Shown piece by piece: positions 5,838 through 6,069 of a stretch of DNA of 6,069 bases; position 1 is the first letter of the stretch; every line of letters starts with the position of its first letter. This DNA comes from Nostocaceae cyanobacterium CSSed10_463m (GTDB lineage Bacteria > Cyanobacteriota > Cyanobacteriia > Cyanobacteriales > Nostocaceae). The DNA lies in contig PWQB01000769.1 in assembly GCA_003556955.1 (NCBI GenBank), positions 1 to 6,069 of the forward strand, written 5' to 3'. Below the pieces are notes generated by a model. It saw only the letters and a program-made list of their open reading frames with translations. It was not told the origin of the DNA and did no database searches. Both the position numbers and the translations under genes were made by a program.

Positions 5838-5854
5838 CCGTGCTTCAAGCACGG
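5838..5854 (+). repeat. Perfect hairpin CCGTGCTTCAAGCACGG
   Basis: A 17-base palindrome with 8-bp arms around a single C, in practice a six-pair stem CCGTGC/GCACGG with loop TTCAA. Such imperfect or perfect palindromes mark the ends of IS200/IS605 elements, where TnpA binds the folded single strand. Confidence 0.7.
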
Positions 5855-5859
5855 CTTTA

Positions 5860-5888
5860 ATTTACTAGAGAAACTAATGCTAGTAAAT
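5860..5888 (+). repeat. 9-bp inverted repeat ATTTACTAG/CTAGTAAAT
   Basis: The arms ATTTACTAG (5860-5868) and CTAGTAAAT (5880-5888) match perfectly over 9 bp with an 11-bp spacer. It ends 18 bases before the tnpB ATG. It could be a second structural element of the transposon end, a regulator site, or a structure limiting read-through or translation into tnpB. Confidence 0.6.
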
Positions 5889-5906
5889 ATTTGGTAGATT
5901 AGTGAA

Positions 5907-6069
5907 ATGCTAACCATGAATTACCGCTATCGAATCTACCCGACTATCACCCAAGAACAGACACTTCTTGAGTGGATGGATATTTGTCGCGTTGCCTACA
6001 ACTATGGGTTGCGAGAAATTAAGGACTGGTGCAATAGTCGTAAGTGCATGGTTGACAGATGTTCGATTA
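5907..6069 (+). CDS. tnpB: TnpB (RNA-guided endonuclease, IS605 OrfB family), N-terminal part
   Basis: An open frame of 54 codons runs off the window end. It begins MLTMNYRYRIYPTITQEQ, the characteristic TnpB opening in which a Y-R-Y-R-x-YPT strand is followed by a helix. Then comes CRVAYNYGLREIKDWCNSRK, comparable to the usual C-r-x-x-YN-x-x-L segment. TnpB is the omega-RNA-guided nuclease ancestral to Cas12 that helps retain IS200/IS605 elements. The RuvC and zinc-finger regions are outside the window, so intactness is unknown. The ATG at 5907 or the in-frame ATG at 5916 could be the start; the latter puts MNYRYRIYPT at the terminus and matches the family equally well. It is divergent from queG. 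Confidence 0.88.
   Translation, partial: MLTMNYRYRIYPTITQEQTLLEWMDICRVAYNYGLREIKDWCNSRKCMVDRCSI

Larger units (their letters stand above)
5836..6069 (+). mobile_element. IS200/IS605-superfamily element (tnpB-only, IS1341-like), left part
   Basis: A subterminal hairpin at 5838-5854 and a second inverted repeat at 5860-5888 precede a tnpB start, the layout expected at the left end of these elements. There is no room for tnpA (about 420 bp) between queG and tnpB, so the element is probably of the tnpB-only type, mobilised in trans if at all. The exact left boundary is uncertain because these elements lack terminal inverted repeats and target duplications. The right end and any omega-RNA lie beyond the window. 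Confidence 0.65.

Overview
This window looks like a cyanobacterial chromosome or large plasmid. Four HIP1 octamers (GCGATCGC) are present at 2034, 2057, 5133 and 5459. The intergenic DNA carries AT-rich heptamer arrays and GCAGAGGCGC-type repeats of the kind common in filamentous Nostocales-like genomes. Coding is AT-leaning with weak or absent Shine-Dalgarno sites. Genus cannot be settled from the sequence alone.

Left part (1-3947, + strand): the 3' half of an atp operon, atpB(partial)-atpE-atpF-atpA-atpG. The gene order, the lack of atpH (delta) and of a second b' gene, a long b subunit with a delta-like C-terminus, a c subunit with a Na+-type ligand set and two carboxylates (E32 and E65), and a gamma subunit without the photosynthetic insert all point to an N-type ATPase. 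This is a second, non-photosynthetic rotary ATPase, usually ordered atpDCQRBEFAG. Its probable job is ion-coupled ATP hydrolysis or synthesis at a cell membrane, possibly Na+ extrusion under salt stress. Two inverted copies of a GC-rich intergenic repeat flank atpE-atpF. A hairpin plus T-rich tract after atpG probably ends the operon.

Middle part (3988-5736): two minus-strand genes overlapping by ATGA, queG (epoxyqueuosine reductase) followed by a HAD-family phosphatase. They are bracketed by two inverted copies of one composite repeat (hairpin core, AT heptamer array, 25-bp unique block). The right copy runs into the start of queG and appears to supply its start codon and ribosome-binding site.

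Right part (5737-6069): about 100 bp with nothing recognisable, then two hairpins and the 5' end of a tnpB gene (RNA-guided nuclease of IS200/IS605-type elements), cut by the window edge. No tnpA is visible beside it.

The main points of interest are the N-type ATPase signatures, the repeat-bracketed queG-phosphatase pair, and the way repeats sit directly at translation starts. No wholly unknown multi-gene system is evident.
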